Shown: positions 8,153-18,022 of the stretch, piece after piece
Numbering within the stretch: position 1 is the first letter of the stretch
Layout of the letters: each line of letters opens with the position of its first letter
NCBI RefSeq assembly: GCF_008632125.1
Contig: NZ_VWRN01000023.1
Span: 1 to 64,000, forward strand
DNA length: 64,000 bases
Source of the DNA: Cupriavidus cauae
GTDB taxonomy: Bacteria; Pseudomonadota; Gammaproteobacteria; Burkholderiales; Burkholderiaceae
Direction of reading: 5' to 3'
Position numbers and translations under genes: made by a program
The notes under the pieces: model-generated
The model's input: the letters and a program-made list of their open reading frames with translations, nothing else
What the model was told of the DNA's origin: nothing
Databases searched by the model: none

Positions 8153-11100
8153 GCCAGCGGTCCTCCTTGCTTGTTGCTCGATGGAGCGGTCGTTGGTTCG
8201 GTCGTTGGTTCGGTCGCTTGTTGGCTCGTTGGTTCGTTCGCCTGTTCGTTCGCCTGTTCGTTCGCCTGTTCGTTCGCCTGTTCGCTCATCTGCTCGTGCC
8301 CTTGCCGCCCCGGCGGCTCGTCGGCGGTTCGCCCTTCCGGCGAGCCGGACTGCTGTGCGGGCGCGCGCTCGTGCGCGTATCTGGGCGTCGCGGCGACCGC
8401 TTCCGGCAGCGCAGTCGACTGCCAATACCCCTTGCGGCACAGCCCGCGCGCATTGCACCAGGTGCACGCCGCGGCGTCGCCGAAGGCCGGCAGCGGCGCG
8501 CCCTCGCGCAGGCGCAGCGCGTCGTGCGTCAGCTGCTCGTGCAGCCACGCCACCGCCTCGTCGAAGTCCGGCAGCGAGACCTCGCGGCGGCTGGCCGGCG
8601 ACGCGCTGCGCGGTTCGTTGCGGCCGTCCTCCAGCGCGATCCAGCTGCCCGCGCGCGCATCGGCGCGCAGCAGGCCGTAGAACGGCAACTGGCAATCTTC
8701 CTGCGCGTCGCGCGCCTTGCGCCTCAGGCGCGCGGCGCTCTGCGTCTTGTAGTCGAGCACCGCATGGCGCCCGTCGCGATGGCGGTCGAGCCGGTCGATG
8801 CGGCCATGCAGCCGAATCGGCTGGCCGTCGCGCATCGGCAGGTCGGCGCCGGCGTCGAGCTCGCCGGCATGCCAGTACCAGCCTTCGCGCTCGCGCGCGG
8901 CCTGCCACGCGACATACGAAGGCAGCACCGCGAGCCAGCGGCGGTAGTAGCCGATCGCATTGCCGTCCTCGGCCATCACGCCGTCGAAGACCTCGCGCGA
9001 GACCGCCTGCAGATGGGCGATGCGGGCCGCGTCGTCGCGCACGTCCTGTGCCTGCACGTCGCGGTGATAGCGCAGCAGGATCTGGTGCAGCAGCTCGCCG
9101 ATATCGCGCTTCTCGAGGTCGTCGCTGACCGTTTCCAGGCCGGCCAGGCCCAGCATGCGGCCGGCGAAGAACTGGTACGGACAGCGGCGCAGCATGTTGT
9201 ACGACTGCGCGGTCCAGCGCGCGGGGGCCAGCTCCGGTGCCGAGGGCGCGGGCATATTGCGGACCTCTGCTCGGGCCTCGTGCAGCGAAGGCACGACGCT
9301 CGCCCCGATCGGCGCGCCGGCGGCTTCGCAATGCACCGCCAATCGTTCGAGCCAGCCCGACACATGCTTCGGCTCGCCGCGGCCACCGAAACGCTGCCAG
9401 GTCATCACGACGTCGTCGTTGTTCAGCAGCACCTCGGCCAGGTCGCGCGCCTGCTGCGCGAAGCGCGCCTCGCGGTCCTCGAGGCCGAGCTCGCGCCGCA
9501 TCTGGTTGGAGAAGAACATCAGCTCGGCGGCGGTCGACGGCAGTTGCGCGTCGTCGCAGCCGACGATCACGACGCCGTCGAAGCGCCGCATGCGCGCGCC
9601 GTTCAGCGGCAGGATCGTGATGCGCGCGGCGGCGGGCTCGCTCGGCTCCTTGTAGGCCACCGCTTCGAGCAGCGCGGCCAGCATCGCGCGGAATTCGGCC
9701 AGCGTCAGCGTGGCGGTGGCGCCGGCCTCGTCGTCGGGCAGCTCGTCGAGCCGCGCCAGCGCGTCGAGCAGCTGCGCGCCGGCATCGTCGGCGGCCAGCG
9801 CCGCGCGCATGTCGAGCGCGTCCAGGGTGGTCTGCAGGCGCTGCAGCCAGAAGCCGACCGGACGCGCATCGTTGCCGCGCGGCCAGGCCTGTGCCTCGCC
9901 GGCCATCTGGCGCAGCAGCGCGGCAGCGGCGGCCTGGGCGGCGGCCAGCGCGGCCGCTTCCTCGTCGTCCTGCGGGCCGGTGTCGGCCGTCCACTGCGGC
10001 TGCGGCGCCGCCGGAAAGCGCTGCAACAGCCGGCGCCATCCGCCCGTGATGCCATGGCGGCGCACCTGCCGCTCCAGCAGCGCGATCGCGGCGCCGCGTT
10101 GCGGCAGCTGAGGCAGACAGAACGGGCTCTTGAGCAGATCGAGCAGCGCCGCGGTATCGCCGTCGCCGACCACCAGGTCGAACCAGCGCATCAGCGCGGC
10201 CGCGGCACGCGTGGTCGACAGCTTCCAGCCGGTCTCGTCGCGCACCGGCGCCCCGGCGCGCGCCAGCAGCGCGCGGGCGCGGCGCGCGACCACGCGGTCA
10301 TGCGCGACCAGCGCCAGTTGCTTGCGGCCCTCGTTGAGCCAGCGCACCAGCTGGTCCGCCGCGGCGGCCGCCTCGTCCTCGAAGCGGGCGCTGCCGATCA
10401 GCCGCACGCGCGGGCGGTCGACCGGCAGGCGCGGCGCCGGCAGCGACGGCACCGCGGTGGTATCAGCGGGCAGACGGCATTCGGGCCAGAGCTCGAGCAA
10501 GGTGCGATACCAGCTGCCGCGTCCGCCATCCGGAGCGTCGGCGCCATCGTGAGCGCCATCGTTGGCGTGATCGTTGGGGCGACCGTTGGCGCGTCCCTTG
10601 GCGCGTCCATTGGCACCATCGAGCGCAAGGTCGATCGCCGCTTCCGCGGGCGCGCCGCGGTGTTCCCGCTCGTCGCTCTCTTGATCCTCGTCGCTCGCCT
10701 CGCCTTCGGCCGCCTCGCCGCGCCAGTCGTAGCCGATCTCCAGCACCGGCGCCATCTCCGCCGCGGCGCGCAGGAAGGCCGCCTCGATCGGCGTCGGCGG
10801 CGTCGGGCCGAGCCAGACCACCGGGCCGGTCAGTTGCTGGGCGAGCGCCTGCAACGCACGGCGGCGCGCCGGCAGCGGATCGTCAGGCCCGGACAGCGCC
10901 TGCCAGAACGCCAGCACGATGCGCGCCTCCTCGCCGAGGAAACGCTCGGACAGATGTGCATAGGTGCGTTGCAGCGCCTCCTGCAACAGGCTGGCGCGGT
11001 CCTCGGCGAGCACCGCGTCGTCGTCGCGGATGGCGGCGTCCTCGAGCCATCGCGCCGACAGCTCGTCACAGACGGTCAGCACGGTCTGCGCGAGCCCCCA

Positions 11101-11466
11101 GGCCGCCGGTTCGGTCTGCGCGCCGAAGGCCCGCCGCAGCCAGTCCTGGCCGCGGATCGCCTGCTGCACCGCGAGCAGGCGCGCGGCGTGGCTGCGCACC
11201 TTGTCGCCATGCAGCATCGCCGGCGGAAAGTCGAGCAGCCAATGGCCCAGCGTCAGGATGCGCGGCAGCAGGCGCGGGGTGCCGGACGCGCGCGCGGCGC
11301 GGTCCAGCGCCTGGCGCACGCCCGGAATCTGTGCCGCGGTCGGCACCACCAGATGCGCGGCGGACGCGCTCTGGCCGTGCTGCTCGCAGCGGTCGAGGAA
11401 ATACCAGGCCGCGGCCGCGGCATTGTCGAGAAAGTCGCGGCCGGGGCGGAAACGCAGCGTCGTCAT
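8149..11466 (-). CDS. addB: AddB-type PD-(D/E)XK nuclease subunit
   Basis: Partner of AddA. AddB proteins have an inactivated helicase fold used for Chi recognition and a 5' strand nuclease held by a 4Fe-4S cluster. The 1105-residue protein has the nuclease signature RIDRLDRHRDGRHAVLDYKT. Four cysteines are arranged as in the Bacillus AddB cluster: one in RRCPYQFF (about 761), then CTWCNARGLC (C-x2-C-x5-C, about 1000-1009). No Walker A motif is obvious. Two low-complexity segments interrupt it: a Gly/Ala/Asn-rich stretch (bases 10541-10620) and a C-terminal tail made of repeated ANEQ units (8184-8291). It is translationally coupled to addA (ATGA overlap at 8149-8152). The ribosome binding site at 11466 is weak. 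Confidence 0.9.
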   Translation of the reverse strand: MTTLRFRPGRDFLDNAAAAAWYFLDRCEQHGQSASAAHLVVPTAAQIPGVRQALDRAARASGTPRLLPRILTLGHWLLDFPPAMLHGDKVRSHAARLLAVQQAIRGQDWLRRAFGAQTEPAAWGLAQTVLTVCDELSARWLEDAAIRDDDAVLAEDRASLLQEALQRTYAHLSERFLGEEARIVLAFWQALSGPDDPLPARRRALQALAQQLTGPVVWLGPTPPTPIEAAFLRAAAEMAPVLEIGYDWRGEAAEGEASDEDQESDEREHRGAPAEAAIDLALDGANGRAKGRANGRPNDHANDGAHDGADAPDGGRGSWYRTLLELWPECRLPADTTAVPSLPAPRLPVDRPRVRLIGSARFEDEAAAAADQLVRWLNEGRKQLALVAHDRVVARRARALLARAGAPVRDETGWKLSTTRAAAALMRWFDLVVGDGDTAALLDLLKSPFCLPQLPQRGAAIALLERQVRRHGITGGWRRLLQRFPAAPQPQWTADTGPQDDEEAAALAAAQAAAAALLRQMAGEAQAWPRGNDARPVGFWLQRLQTTLDALDMRAALAADDAGAQLLDALARLDELPDDEAGATATLTLAEFRAMLAALLEAVAYKEPSEPAAARITILPLNGARMRRFDGVVIVGCDDAQLPSTAAELMFFSNQMRRELGLEDREARFAQQARDLAEVLLNNDDVVMTWQRFGGRGEPKHVSGWLERLAVHCEAAGAPIGASVVPSLHEARAEVRNMPAPSAPELAPARWTAQSYNMLRRCPYQFFAGRMLGLAGLETVSDDLEKRDIGELLHQILLRYHRDVQAQDVRDDAARIAHLQAVSREVFDGVMAEDGNAIGYYRRWLAVLPSYVAWQAAREREGWYWHAGELDAGADLPMRDGQPIRLHGRIDRLDRHRDGRHAVLDYKTQSAARLRRKARDAQEDCQLPFYGLLRADARAGSWIALEDGRNEPRSASPASRREVSLPDFDEAVAWLHEQLTHDALRLREGAPLPAFGDAAACTWCNARGLCRKGYWQSTALPEAVAATPRYAHERAPAQQSGSPEGRTADEPPGRQGHEQMSEQANEQANEQANEQANEPTSQQATEPTTEPTTAPSSNKQGGPLA
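8184..8291 (-). repeat. 12-bp tandem repeat forming the AddB C-terminal tail
   Basis: Four perfect 12-bp units (gttcgttcgcct, from 8232 to 8279) are flanked by diverged copies on both sides. Read on the minus strand they encode Ala-Asn-Glu-Gln repeats close to the AddB stop codon, just before the addA start. The unit is a multiple of three, so copy-number change would alter the tail without breaking the frame. Confidence 0.85.
10541..10620 (-). repeat. Degenerate 12-bp tandem repeat inside addB
   Basis: Six diverged 12-bp units of the type gcgccatcgttg, plus a partial copy, encode a Gly/Ala/Asn/Arg-rich segment of AddB at about residues 283-308. The flanking protein is conserved-looking, so this reads as an inserted linker. 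Confidence 0.7.
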
Positions 11467-11610
11467 GTAGCGGGGTGGAATGGCAGGGGCGAAGCTGGCG
11501 GAAGCAATGGCAATCGTGGGGACATCGGCAAGCGCTCGGCGCGAACCGTGCGGACGCGCCGCATCGGCGCCGCGCGGCCCCGCGCCGGCGTCAGGCGATC
11601 GCGCTCGGGA

Positions 11611-11970
11611 TCAGGAGCGCTCGCCTTCGATGCGGGCGCGGATCTCGCGCGCGGTTTCGAGCAGCCCTTCGTAGCCGGAGCGCGCATGCTCGGGCAGGTC
11701 CGGATCGCCGACCAGCGTACCGAGCGTTTCGATGATGCTGTAGACGAGGCCCTTGGCCGCGCCCACCGCAATGCTGTTCTCTTCGACCGCGGTACTCAGA
11801 TGGGCCAGCGCGTCGCCCAGGTGCTCGGCGCCGGCGGGATCGGTCGGCGCGTCGGCATCCGTGTCGGCACTCGCCTCGGGCAACTGCCTGGGATCGCGCA
11901 CGGGATCGCGTACGGAATCGCGCATCGGGTCGCGGGTCGGATCGCGGGTCGGATCGTCTTCGGGCGTCAT
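11611..11970 (-). CDS. Hypothetical protein with N-terminal Arg-Asp-Pro repeats
   Basis: I do not recognise this 119-residue protein. Residues 5-30 are an acidic/basic low-complexity segment built on RDP units (RDPTRDPMRDSVRDPVRDP), encoded by 12-bp DNA repeats at 11890-11961. Residues about 48-119 form a more normal, probably helical domain (GDALAHLSTAVEENSIAVGA, then a Gly-rich hydrophobic stretch and a charged C-terminus). There is no signal peptide or membrane helix. It lies 144 bp upstream of addB on the same strand and could be co-transcribed with it. The ribosome binding site is poor. The C-terminal part looks like real coding sequence; the start could be further downstream. Confidence 0.55.
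   Translation of the reverse strand: MTPEDDPTRDPTRDPMRDSVRDPVRDPRQLPEASADTDADAPTDPAGAEHLGDALAHLSTAVEENSIAVGAAKGLVYSIIETLGTLVGDPDLPEHARSGYEGLLETAREIRARIEGERS
11890..11961 (-). repeat. Six 12-bp repeats in the hypothetical gene
   Basis: Six degenerate 12-bp units around gggatcgcgcac, in frame with the 119-residue hypothetical protein, encode its RDP-type repeat. Confidence 0.7.
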
Positions 11971-12560
11971 GGTGGTGGCCTGATCGATTGGGAGGGGCTG
12001 CGCCGGGCCTTGTCCGGCACGTGTTCATTCTACGCGCGCCGTGCCGGCCCACGGCAAGCGCGGCTCAGTCAAGGGCTTACTGAGGGGCTTACCGAGGGGC
12101 TCATTGAAGGGCTCACTGGAGGGCGAACGCAAGGCCGAGCGCGAGAGAGAGCGCGAGGGCGAGCGCGGCCGCCGCCGCGCACCGGGAAAACCCGATGCAT
12201 CAGCGCCCGATGCACAAGCGGGCGATATTGACAAAATCTCTGACGCCGATTGAAAGGCATCATTGGCTTCGCGGCGCCGAGCGCGGCAAAATGGCGCCAT
12301 CCCTGGTACGAGGCCATGCCGACGGCGCCGGGACCGCACGGTTCGCAGGCATGCGGGCGACGGCGGGACGGTTGAATTCGAGGCCGCCGCCGCCATCTTC
12401 GGTATTGCGAATCCGGGCGGCAATCCCGGCAGCCAATCCGGGCAGCATCAACCGGCGCAATATGGCCGGCCCCGACGAGCCGCGAAAAAGTCGTGTAATG
12501 TAGCGGTTCGGCATAATCCAGCCTTTTGATATCCCCGAGCGAACCCTGAGGTTTTCCGCC
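11971..12560. other. 590-bp region without a convincing gene, upstream of trxA
   Basis: Short open frames on both strands are repeat-rich and lack ribosome binding sites. The stretch holds a five-copy 12-bp repeat (12071-12130) and a purine-rich run after it. Near trxA there is a possible -10 (CATAAT, 12512-12517) with no clear -35. I see no RNA gene or terminator. Confidence 0.5.
12071..12130. repeat. Five 12-bp tandem repeats, intergenic
   Basis: Units starting at 12071, 12083, 12095, 12107 and 12119 follow the pattern aggggctcactg with one to four differences each. They lie between the hypothetical gene and trxA and no supported gene covers them. Confidence 0.7.
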
Positions 12561-12887
12561 ATGAGCGAACAAATCAAGTATGTGAGCGACGCCTCCTTCG
12601 ACGCCGACGTCCTCCAATCCGACAAGCCCGTGCTGCTCGACTTCTGGGCCGAATGGTGCGGCCCCTGCAAGATGATCGCGCCGATCCTGGACGAAGTCGC
12701 CAAGGACTACAGCGACAAGCTGCAGGTGGCCAAGATCAACGTCGACGAGAACCAGCAGGTGCCGGCCAAATTCGGTATCCGCGGCATCCCCACGCTGATC
12801 CTGTTCAAGAATGGCCAGGTCGCGGCGCAGAAGGTCGGCGCGCTGTCGAAGTCGCAGCTGACCGCCTTCCTCGACGGCAACCTGTAA
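12561..12887 (+). CDS. trxA: Thioredoxin 1
   Basis: Cytoplasmic dithiol-disulfide oxidoreductase that reduces protein disulfides and is re-reduced by thioredoxin reductase. The 108 residues contain the WCGPCK active site at 32-37 (Cys33, Cys36) and the cis-proline loop GIRGIPT. Length is standard for TrxA. A TGAGG ribosome binding site precedes the ATG by 9 bases. It is followed 200 bp later by rho on the same strand, the usual order in this lineage. Identification is secure. Confidence 0.98.
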   Translation: MSEQIKYVSDASFDADVLQSDKPVLLDFWAEWCGPCKMIAPILDEVAKDYSDKLQVAKINVDENQQVPAKFGIRGIPTLILFKNGQVAAQKVGALSKSQLTAFLDGNL

Positions 12888-12972
12888 TTGCCCCGCGCGG
12901 CGCCGCGCAACGCGCGCCGCGACAGGCATCGCCGCCCTCCCGGGCGGCCACGATCCGGCTGGCGCCCCGGCT

Positions 12973-13001
12973 CTGGTGCGCCGGTCGGATTGTGCTAAGA
13001 T
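12973..13001 (+). promoter_or_regulatory. Possible rho promoter
   Basis: CTGGTG (12973-12978) and TAAGAT (12996-13001) are separated by 17 bp, 87 bp upstream of rho. The -35 is a weak match. A long leader would fit the known autoregulation of rho, but nothing here proves it. Confidence 0.35.
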
Positions 13002-13088
13002 GCCCCCTACAACTTCCCCGAGCGTTCGCTCATTTCTTTCCCCTTCCTTTGCTTCCGCCCGTCCGGGCCCCATCTGTACCCCTCGTCT

Positions 13089-14351
<1,263 letters not shown>

Positions 14352-14403
14352 GGCCGCCCTCGCCGGGCGCATCGCCCGACTGGCTTGCATCGCTCGATGT
14401 CAA

Positions 14404-14427
14404 GGCGCGCCACGGCGCGCCTTTTTT
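14404..14427 (+). terminator. Intrinsic terminator after rho
   Basis: The stem GGCGCGCC / GGCGCGCC around a short loop is followed by six T residues (14422-14427), 50 bp after the rho stop codon. Confidence 0.9.
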
Positions 14428-14510
14428 CCGTCCGCGCCACGCTGCCCGTATTCACACCTCGCCGTATTCAGCCACGCTCCCCGTATTCACCGACTGAACC
14501 GATTGCCGCC

Positions 14511-15362
14511 ATGCTCGCCCGCCTCGCCAGACTGCTGCATGCCCGCTCGCGCCAGCGCAAGCTGCGCCGCTACGCGATCGACGACGCGCTGTGGCGGCAG
14601 ACCGTATCTTCGCTGCCCTTCCTGCAGCGCTACGGCAGCGACGATCTGGCGGCGCTGCGCGAGCTGGCCACGCTGTTCATCGCCGACAAGGAATATTCGA
14701 CCGCGCACGAGCTGGTGCTGACCGACGAGATGGTGGTCAGCGTCGCGGCGCAGGCCTGCGTGCCGATCCTGCGGCTTGGCCTGGAGTGGTATCGCGGCTG
14801 GCACGGCATCGTGCTGTATCCCGGCGAATTCATCATCCGGCGAACCGTCGAGGACGAGATCGGCCTGGTGCATGGCGTGGTCGAGGAGGCCAGCGGCGAG
14901 GCATGGGAGCACGGGCCGGTGATCCTGTCCTGGCCCGACGCCAGTCTGCCGGGCGCGGGACTGGACGCCGCCGCGGACCAGCCCGACGACACCTACAACG
15001 TGGTGATCCACGAGTTCGCCCACAAGCTGGACATGCTGGATGGCGAGGCCGATGGCGTGCCGCCCTTCTCGCGCGCGCTGCATGCCGGCGTGCAGCGAAG
15101 CCAGTGGGGGCAGACATTCGACGCCGAATACCAGCGCTTTGCCGACGCCTGCGACGCGGTGCCCGACGCCGCCTGGGACGAGCCGGACCGCCTGCCGGCG
15201 CCGATGCGCGTGATCGATCCCTATGGCGCCGAGACGCCGGGCGAGTTCTTTGCGGTCGCTTCCGAGGCGTTTTTCGTCGAGCCGGCCGGGCTTTCGCGGC
15301 ATTGGCCGGCGCTGTACGGGCTGTTGAAGACGTTCTACCGGCAGGATCCCGCCTCGATGTGA
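14511..15362 (+). CDS. mtfA: MtfA-type zinc-dependent peptidase
   Basis: M90-family aminopeptidase. In E. coli MtfA also binds and inactivates the repressor Mlc. The protein has 283 residues from the ATG at 14511, and the motif HEFAH (His167, His171) provides the zinc ligands and catalytic Glu168. The C-terminal GEFFAVASEAFF segment supplies the downstream Glu ligand. The N-terminal part (RQTVSSLPFLQRYG, FIADKEY) fits the family. An open frame extends upstream of 14511, but it runs through the rho terminator, so the internal ATG is preferred. No Mlc/PtsG genes are nearby, so the regulatory role is untested here. Confidence 0.9.
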   Translation: MLARLARLLHARSRQRKLRRYAIDDALWRQTVSSLPFLQRYGSDDLAALRELATLFIADKEYSTAHELVLTDEMVVSVAAQACVPILRLGLEWYRGWHGIVLYPGEFIIRRTVEDEIGLVHGVVEEASGEAWEHGPVILSWPDASLPGAGLDAAADQPDDTYNVVIHEFAHKLDMLDGEADGVPPFSRALHAGVQRSQWGQTFDAEYQRFADACDAVPDAAWDEPDRLPAPMRVIDPYGAETPGEFFAVASEAFFVEPAGLSRHWPALYGLLKTFYRQDPASM

Positions 15363-15415
15363 CATATGAGGCATAAAGCAGCACTACGGCGCAACGACGC
15401 GCTGCTTGTTGCACC

Positions 15416-15445
15416 TTGCCCAAGTCCTTGTTTCTCTGCCATAAT
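15416..15445 (+). promoter_or_regulatory. Promoter of rpmE2
   Basis: TTGCCC (15416-15421) and CATAAT (15440-15445) are separated by 18 bp, about 110 bp upstream of the rpmE2 ATG. Confidence 0.6.
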
Positions 15446-15555
15446 CCGCGTTTGTCCGTCACCGGCAAGTGGTTCGCTCGCCGCCAGCGATCGCAACAGC
15501 AAGCGCAACAGCAATGGCGGCCGCGGACTGGCTACCCAACCTGCAAGGAAACACC

Positions 15556-15819
15556 ATGAAAGAAGGCATTCACCCGAATTACCGCGAAGTCGTGTTCGTC
15601 GACGTGTCGTGCGACTTCAGCTTCCTGACCCGCTCAACCATCCAGACCAAGGAAACGATCACCTGGAAGGATGGCAAGGAATACCCGCTGGCCAAGATCG
15701 AAGTGTCGTCGGAATCGCACCCGTTCTACACCGGCACCCAGAAGATCATGGACACGGCTGGCCGCGTCGAGAAGTTCCGCCAGAAGTTCGGCAGCAAGCT
15801 GGGCAAGGCCGCGAAGTAA
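15556..15819 (+). CDS. rpmE2: 50S ribosomal protein bL31, type B
   Basis: Small ribosomal protein of the 50S subunit bridging to the 30S head. The 87-residue protein ([20 protein letters not shown]) has the type B signature and only one cysteine, so it lacks the CxxC zinc ribbon of zinc-binding L31. The conserved [10 protein letters not shown] segment is present. The start follows a CAAGGAA ribosome binding site. It has its own promoter and a good terminator at 15921, so it is probably monocistronic. Confidence 0.97.
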   Translation: MKEGIHPNYREVVFVDVSCDFSFLTRSTIQTKETITWKDGKEYPLAKIEVSSESHPFYTGTQKIMDTAGRVEKFRQKFGSKLGKAAK

Positions 15820-15920
15820 TCCGGCTGGACCAGAGACGGCGCCGGCAGCGCATCCCGCATGCCTTCTGCCGCCGTCCGATGCGCGCCTTCCTGCAGGAAC
15901 CGGTGCACATTGTGTTAAAA

Positions 15921-15950
15921 GAGGCAGCCCAGGCTGCCTCTTTGCTTTTG
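15921..15950 (+). terminator. Intrinsic terminator after rpmE2
   Basis: The stem GAGGCAGC / GCTGCCTC with a 4-base loop (15921-15940) is followed by TTTGCTTTT, about 100 bp downstream of the rpmE2 stop. Confidence 0.85.
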
Positions 15951-16040
15951 CAACGCGTCTGGCGCAGCGCGGTCGTCTTTCCCATGCACGCCGTCGACCG
16001 CGCCCGCCCAGTCCGGTGCGAGCCCGGCGCCCTGGCCGGC

Positions 16041-16084
16041 GCTCAAGCCGACGCCAAAACCGACGCCCAAGCCGGCGCCAATCC
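16041..16084. repeat. 12-bp repeats upstream of the GT39-like gene
   Basis: Three and a half 12-bp units of the form gcccaagccgac (16041, 16053, 16065, partial 16077) lie in the leader immediately before the ATG at 16111. Confidence 0.65.
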
Positions 16085-16110
16085 ACGCCGCCCAGTCCGC
16101 TGACCGATCG

Positions 16111-17892
16111 ATGAGTCCCGTCAAAGCCTCCCGCGTCCACCTGACCGCCGCCGCCACCGGGGCTCTGCCCCGCGCCCTGCTGCTGGCGATCTGCATCATC
16201 TACGGCGCCGTCGGCCTGTTCGGCCGCGACCCGTGGAAGAACGAGGACGCCGCCGGCTTCGGCGTGATGTGGCAGCTGGCCATCGGCGGGCTGCACGACT
16301 GGCTGATGCCCAATATCGCCGGCCGGCCCTACGGGCAGGACGGCCCGCTGGTGTTCTGGGTCGGCGCGACGATGATCCGCCTGGCCGGCGGGTGGCTTGG
16401 CGCGCCCGATGCCGCGCGGCTCGCCACCGCGCTGTTCTATTTCGCGACCTGCGCCTTCATCTGGTACGCGACCTATCTGCTCGGACGCCGTGCCGAGGTG
16501 CAGCCCTTCGCCTTCGCCTTCGGCGGCCAGCCCAATGCGCGCGACTACGGCCGCACGCTGGCCGATGGCGCGCTGCTGATCTTCCTGGCCTGCGTCGGCC
16601 TGGCCATGCGCGGGCACGAGACCACGCCGCAGGTCGGCCAGGTCTGCTTCGTCGCGATGAGCCTGTATGGCCTGGTGCGCAGCCTCGACATGCCGACCCA
16701 GGGCGCGCTGTGGCTGGGCGCCGGCCTGGGCGCGCTGACGCTGGCCAGCGGGCCGATCCTGCCGCTGGCGCTGTTTGCCGCGATCCTGATCGGCGCGCTG
16801 GTCTGCAAGCCGCTGCCACTGCGGCGCGTGCTGACGATCGCCCTGCCGATCGCGCTGGCGATGGTCGCGGCGTGGATGGCGGCGACCTATTTCGGCGCCG
16901 CGCATCGCGACGAGGCGGTCGCCTTCATCCGCGAATGGTCGCGCTACGACCGGCGTACCTACAGCTGGCCGAACGGCTTCGCCATCGGCTTCGTCGCCCG
17001 CAACTTCTTCCTGTTCTCGTGGCCGGTGTGGCCGATCGCGATCTGGTCCTGGCTGAGCTGGGCCGGCATGCGGCGCGGTCCCCATGTCGCGTTGCCGCTG
17101 GCGCTGCTGCTGCCGCTGTTCGTGCTGCTGCTGATGCTGCGCCAGCCCGGCGACGTGCAGTTCATCCTGCTGCTGCCGCCGATGGCGGTGCTGGCGGCCT
17201 TCGGCCTGCCGACGCTGACGCGCGCGACCATCAACGCGATCGACTGGTTCGCGCTGCTCTTCTTCACGATCTTCGGCGGCACCGTCTGGTTCATGTGGCT
17301 GGCCAAGACGACCGGCTGGCCGCCACGGATCGCCAACAACATCTTCAAGCAGCTGCCCGGCTACCTGCATGTGTTCTCGGCCAGCGCGGTGCTGTTCGCG
17401 CTCGCGGCGACCGCGGCCTGGGTGCTGGTGGTGCGCTGGCGGCTGTCGCGCGCGCCCAAGCAGATCTGGCGCCCGGTGGTGATCTCGGCCGCCGGCACCA
17501 CGCTGATGTGGGTGATGGCGATGACGTTGTGGCTGCCGTCGATCAACTACGGCAAGACCTACCGCGACGTGGCCGAGGCCGCCTCGATGGCGCTGCCGAC
17601 CACCTACGAGTGCGTGCAGCCGATCCGCATGGGCGACGCGCAGCTGGCCTCGTTCGCGTTCTTCGGGCATTTCCGCTTCGGCGGCCCGGAGGACGGCTGC
17701 GACGTGCTGCTGCGGCACGACCCGGTCGACTACGGCGAGCCGTCCAGCATCTCGCGCTTCGAATGGCGGCTGATCTGGGAAGGCCGCCGCCCCTCGGACC
17801 GCGATGAACGCTTCCGCATGTACCAGCTGATCGAAAAGCCGCCCGCCCCGCCGCCGCGCAAGAGCACGCGCCGGCTGCCGCGGCAGCCTTGA
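16111..17892 (+). CDS. GT39/ArnT-like membrane glycosyltransferase-family protein
   Basis: The 593-residue polytopic membrane protein has about ten to twelve hydrophobic helices. After the first helix (ALPRALLLAICIIYGAVGLF), the periplasmic loop carries DPWKNEDAAGF. This resembles the acidic catalytic loop after helix 1 in GT-C enzymes such as ArnT and Pmt, which move sugars from undecaprenyl- or dolichyl-phosphate donors to lipids or proteins. The C-terminal quarter is soluble (periplasmic) and ends in a Pro/Arg-rich tail. The acceptor and sugar cannot be told from sequence. No arn operon or lipid A genes are nearby. It lies upstream of a MATE exporter on the same strand, 130 bp apart. Confidence 0.75.
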   Translation: MSPVKASRVHLTAAATGALPRALLLAICIIYGAVGLFGRDPWKNEDAAGFGVMWQLAIGGLHDWLMPNIAGRPYGQDGPLVFWVGATMIRLAGGWLGAPDAARLATALFYFATCAFIWYATYLLGRRAEVQPFAFAFGGQPNARDYGRTLADGALLIFLACVGLAMRGHETTPQVGQVCFVAMSLYGLVRSLDMPTQGALWLGAGLGALTLASGPILPLALFAAILIGALVCKPLPLRRVLTIALPIALAMVAAWMAATYFGAAHRDEAVAFIREWSRYDRRTYSWPNGFAIGFVARNFFLFSWPVWPIAIWSWLSWAGMRRGPHVALPLALLLPLFVLLLMLRQPGDVQFILLLPPMAVLAAFGLPTLTRATINAIDWFALLFFTIFGGTVWFMWLAKTTGWPPRIANNIFKQLPGYLHVFSASAVLFALAATAAWVLVVRWRLSRAPKQIWRPVVISAAGTTLMWVMAMTLWLPSINYGKTYRDVAEAASMALPTTYECVQPIRMGDAQLASFAFFGHFRFGGPEDGCDVLLRHDPVDYGEPSSISRFEWRLIWEGRRPSDRDERFRMYQLIEKPPAPPPRKSTRRLPRQP

Positions 17893-18022
17893 TCGGCGGT
17901 CGCGGCCAGCGCCGGGCAGCCGGCGCTTCCTTGCCTGCCAGCCCTGCCTGCCCTTGCTCCGCCCCTCCCGGCGCCCTCGCGCACCTGTCCTGCCATCGCC
18001 CGGCCCGCGCCCTCGAACGACC

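Noticed and set aside
8153-10039. A single 1851-residue fusion of addA with an upstream frame
   Set aside because: The upstream part is the out-of-frame shadow of addB. AddA homology begins at ATG 8152, which overlaps the addB stop in the usual coupled way.
12041-12253. Small basic protein on the plus strand
   Set aside because: It consists of the 12-bp repeat and a purine run (Glu-Arg repeats) and has no ribosome binding site or recognisable domain.
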